From positions 1 through 7,283 of the forward strand of contig ONWP01000079.1 in NCBI GenBank assembly GCA_900321595.1: 7,283 nt of DNA, in the 5' to 3' direction. The notes under the pieces were generated by a model, which did no database searches, was not told where the DNA came from, and saw only the letters and a list, made by a program, of their open reading frames with translations. Shown piece after piece: positions 5,420-7,283 of the stretch. This DNA comes from an uncultured Eubacteriales bacterium. Its GTDB lineage: Bacteria; Bacillota; Clostridia; Oscillospirales; Acutalibacteraceae. Each line of letters begins with the position of its first letter. The stretch's first letter is position 1. A program made the translations under genes and the position numbers.

Positions 5420-6004
5420 TTACTCGGCAGCGGGTTCCTCAGCGGGAGCGGCCTCTGCGGGCGCGGCCTCCTCGGCGGGAGCTGCGGTTTCCTCAGCTGC
5501 GGGCGCAGCCTCGGGCTCTTTTTCGCTGATCGCCTTGACGGCTCTGGCGAAGGACGCCATCGGCGCCTGGAATGCGGCGGCGACGGTGGCCAGCAGAACT
5601 TCCTTGCTGGGAAGCTTGGCGAGCTCGTCCACCTTGTCCAGAGAGATGACCTCTCCGTCGATGAATCCGCCCTTGACCTTGAAGTCCTTGTGCTTCTCCG
5701 CGAACTCGGAGAGGATCTTGGCGGGAGCCACGTAATCCGTCGCGCTGATCGCGATGGCGGTGGTGCCCTCCAGCACCTCGGACAGGCTCTCCAGGGCTGT
5801 GCCGGCGAACGCTCTCTTGAGAAGGGTGTTCTTCACGACCGCGTAGTAAACGTCATTCTTTCTCAGATCGGCTCTGAGCTTCGTGTCGTCCGCCACGGTG
5901 GTGCCGTTGAAGTCGACCAGGACGCCCGCGAGGGACGCGCCGATCTTCTCGGAGATCTGGCTGACCTGCTGTTTTTTCTGCTCTAATACCTTAGCGCTTG
6001 GCAA
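5420..6004 (-). CDS. rplJ: 50S ribosomal protein L10, with long Ala/Glu/Pro tail
   Basis: L10 anchors the L12 dimers to the L11-binding region of 23S rRNA. The product has 194 residues against a usual 165-175. The start is TTG (6002-6004), supported by AGGTG about 7 nt upstream and by the MPSAKVLEQKK beginning typical of L10. The RNA-binding domain includes GVLVDFNGTTVADDTKLR and YAVVKNTLLKRA (54-65); the L12-binding helix should lie near 135-160 (KEVLLATVAAAFQAPMASFARAV). Residues 161-194 are a low-complexity acidic tail made only of E, A, P, K and T, which explains the extra length. Expression is probably controlled by the leader at 6005-6178. L10 in complex with L12 is the expected ligand of that RNA. 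Confidence 0.97.
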   Translation of the reverse strand: MPSAKVLEQKKQQVSQISEKIGASLAGVLVDFNGTTVADDTKLRADLRKNDVYYAVVKNTLLKRAFAGTALESLSEVLEGTTAIAISATDYVAPAKILSEFAEKHKDFKVKGGFIDGEVISLDKVDELAKLPSKEVLLATVAAAFQAPMASFARAVKAISEKEPEAAPAAEETAAPAEEAAPAEAAPAEEPAAE

Positions 6005-6178
6005 ATTGTTTCACCTGCCTTGAATTGATGATCGGCTGTTCCGGCTTGACGTGAATAGATAAAACGCCCTCCTGTCCGTAAAGACAGAAGGGCATGACAT
6101 TTCATTCGGTCATGATCCATTCCTCGGCAGGCGGCGGTGCTTACTCGGTAAAACCGAACCTGCTGTCTTTAGAACAGC
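6005..6178 (-). ncRNA. L10 leader: autoregulatory 5' leader RNA of rplJL
   Basis: About 174 nt between the predicted start (near 6178) and the rplJ TTG. It carries the hallmarks of the Firmicutes L10 leader: AGACAGCAGG (6168-6159) facing CCTGCCGAGGA (6131-6121), which can form the kink-turn-like L10 binding site (GCAGG pairs with CCTGC), with an inner TCGGT/ACCGA hairpin (6157-6145). A terminator follows at 6093-6059. TAAAGACAG (6171-6163) is a perfect complement of CTGTCTTTA (6087-6079) in the left arm and loop of that terminator, so binding-site and antiterminator folds are mutually exclusive. The expected logic, as described for Bacillus subtilis rplJL, is that L10-L12 binding favours termination. 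The pairings are seen; the mechanism is inferred from the family. Confidence 0.85.
6059..6093 (-). terminator. Attenuator terminator in the rplJ leader
   Basis: GCCCTTCTGTC (6093-6083) pairs with GACAGGAGGGC (6076-6066) over 11 bp including one G-U, with a 6-nt loop, followed by GTTTTAT (6065-6059). It ends 54 nt before the rplJ start, so it acts within the leader. Its left arm is the strand captured by the competing antiterminator pairing. Confidence 0.85.
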
Positions 6179-6184
6179 TCGTAT

Positions 6185-6213
6185 ATATTAACACAAGGCA
6201 AGCCCCGTGTCAA
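6185..6213 (-). promoter_or_regulatory. Internal promoter for rplJL
   Basis: Perfect -35 TTGACA (6208-6213), 17-bp spacer, and -10 TAATAT (6185-6190) with an upstream TG (TGT-TAATAT, extended -10). It lies between the rplA stop (6232) and the L10 leader. No terminator separates rplA from it, so rplJL may be fed both by this promoter and by readthrough from rplKA, with both streams passing the attenuator. Confidence 0.85.
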
Positions 6214-6231
6214 TACCGTAAATATGAAATT

Positions 6232-6942
6232 TTATTCGGCCTGTGCGCCGGTGGCCTGCACGCGGTTCGGGTTGATCTTCACGCCGGGGCCCATGGTGGC
6301 GGCGACCACGCAGGAGCGGACGTACTGACCCTTGGCAGCGGCGGGCTTGGCCTTGATGACGGCGTCCATCAGGGTGGCGAAGTTCTCCTCAAGCTTGTCG
6401 GCGCCGAAGGAAGCCTTGCCGATGACGCAGTGGATGATGTTGGTCTTGTCCAGACGGTACTCGATCTTACCGGCCTTGGCGTCCTGGACGGCCTTCGCGA
6501 CGTCGGGGGTCACGGTGCCGGCCTTGGGCGAGGGCATCAGGCCTCTGGGGCCGAGGATCTTACCGAGACGGCCGACCAGACCCATCATGTTGGGCGCGGC
6601 GATGGCCACGTCGAAGTCGAGCATGCCGCCCTGGATCTGCGCGACCAGGTCCTCAGCGCCGACGATCTCAGCGCCGGCCTCTTTCGCGGCGTCAGCCATG
6701 GCGTCCTTGGCGAAAACAGCCACGCGGACGTTCTTACCGGTGCCGTTGGGCAGGACGACGGCGCCTCTGACCTGCTGGTCAGCGTGGCGGGAGTCAACGC
6801 CCAGACGGATGTGGACCTCGATGGTCTCGTCGAACTTGGCTTTGCCGGTCTTGCAGGCCAGATCAAGAGCCTCTTTGGGATCATACAGCTTCGTCAGGTC
6901 GTTCTCCTTGACGGACTGCGCGTATTTCTTACCGTGCTTCAT
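6232..6942 (-). CDS. rplA: 50S ribosomal protein L1
   Basis: 236 residues, full length for the family. L1 forms the mobile stalk near the E site and helps release deacylated tRNA; in many bacteria it also represses its own operon. The ATG follows GGAGG with 8 nt spacing. Visible family features are the start MKHGKKYAQSVK, the RLGVDSRHADQQVRGAVVLP strand, the signature GKILGPRGLMPSPKAGTVT at 127-145, and the C-terminal ATMGPGVKINP stretch (215-225). The gene starts 15 nt after the rplK stop. The short tail after residue 228 (VQATGAQAE) is the only clade-specific part. Confidence 0.98.
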   Translation of the reverse strand: MKHGKKYAQSVKENDLTKLYDPKEALDLACKTGKAKFDETIEVHIRLGVDSRHADQQVRGAVVLPNGTGKNVRVAVFAKDAMADAAKEAGAEIVGAEDLVAQIQGGMLDFDVAIAAPNMMGLVGRLGKILGPRGLMPSPKAGTVTPDVAKAVQDAKAGKIEYRLDKTNIIHCVIGKASFGADKLEENFATLMDAVIKAKPAAAKGQYVRSCVVAATMGPGVKINPNRVQATGAQAE

Positions 6943-6957
6943 TGATTAGCCCTCCCC

Positions 6958-7283
6958 TCAGTCAGCGACCGTTACGCCCATGGAGCGGGCGGTACCGGCG
7001 ATCATGCGCATGGCTGCCTCGAGAGAACCCGCGTTCAGGTCGGGCATCTTCGTCTCGGCGATCTTCTGGATCTGTTCCTTCGTGATGGTGGCGACCTTCT
7101 TCTTGTTGGGTTCGCCGGAGGCCGTCTCGATGCCGCAGGCCTTCTTGATGAGGACTGCCGCGGGCGGGGTCTTCGTGATGAAGGAGAAGGTCCGGTCGGA
7201 GTAAACCGTGATGACCACGGGGATGATCAGACCGATGTCGTTCTTCGTGCGCTCATTGAAGGCCTTGGTGAACTGCATGATGT
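6958..7283 (-). CDS. rplK: 50S ribosomal protein L11, N-terminus cut by window edge
   Basis: 107 C-terminal residues are visible; the usual length is about 141, so roughly the first 34 lie beyond the right edge. L11 binds the GTPase-associated region of 23S rRNA with L10. The reading frame enters with IMQFTKAFNERTKN and shows the linker TKTPPAAVLIKKA and the RNA-binding C-domain with ATITKEQIQKIAETKMPDLNA and ending MRMIAGTARSMGVTVAD. The methionine in the MQFTKAF stretch is internal, not the start. The gene is first of the rplK-rplA-rplJ-rplL cluster and is translated just ahead of rplA. Confidence 0.97.
   Translation of the reverse strand, partial: IMQFTKAFNERTKNDIGLIIPVVITVYSDRTFSFITKTPPAAVLIKKACGIETASGEPNKKKVATITKEQIQKIAETKMPDLNAGSLEAAMRMIAGTARSMGVTVAD

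Noticed and set aside
4917..5735. Long Ser/Ala-rich open frame on the plus strand over rplL and rplJ
   Set aside because: Low-complexity antisense shadow of the Ala/Glu-rich ribosomal protein genes, and it begins beside a terminator without a promoter.
6094..6945. 283-residue plus-strand frame opposite rplA
   Set aside because: Gly/Asp/Leu/Val-rich shadow of rplA that also runs across the L10 leader and promoter; no recognisable domain.

Overview
The window looks like a piece of a Gram-positive (Firmicutes) chromosome, most likely a GC-rich gut-type member of the Clostridia such as the Oscillospiraceae/Ruminococcaceae. The reasons are: strong GGAGG-type ribosome binding sites before nearly every gene, an IreB-family gene, a lipoprotein-type amino-acid binding protein, a Firmicutes-style attenuated L10 leader, and GC-rich coding sequence with AT-rich promoters. 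The taxonomic placement below phylum is inference.

Layout. Positions 1-1760 hold an amino-acid ABC importer transcribed leftward: a near-consensus promoter flanked by dyads, a lipoprotein substrate-binding gene (765-1643), an intergenic hairpin, and a permease gene (1-678) that leaves the window near its C-terminus. Positions 1803-2522 hold a leftward TraX-family membrane protein. Positions 2599-3297 hold a compact leftward two-gene unit: ireB, then an unrecognised 96-residue protein, ended by a clear rho-independent terminator. Divergent from ireB, 3377-4912 (rightward) encodes a bifunctional NAD(P)HX epimerase/dehydratase (Nnr). It meets a bidirectional terminator at 4959-4988. From there to the right edge is the leftward ribosomal stalk operon rplK (partial)-rplA-rplJ-rplL, with an internal promoter and an L10-responsive leader/attenuator between rplA and rplJ.

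How the genes work together. The four ribosomal proteins build the L1 stalk (L1) and the L11/L10/L12 GTPase-associated stalk; the leader before rplJ probably lets free L10-L12 complex shut off its own synthesis. The binding protein and permease are two parts of one importer whose ATPase should lie just left of the window. Nnr repairs damaged NAD(P)H. IreB is a substrate of a PASTA-type Ser/Thr kinase in enterococci.

The window is mostly housekeeping. I see no mobile element, CRISPR array, tRNA or rRNA. The most interesting material is regulatory: the mutually exclusive pairings in the rplJ leader, the stacked dyads and 5'-terminal hairpin at the binding-protein promoter, and the unknown small gene coupled to ireB.
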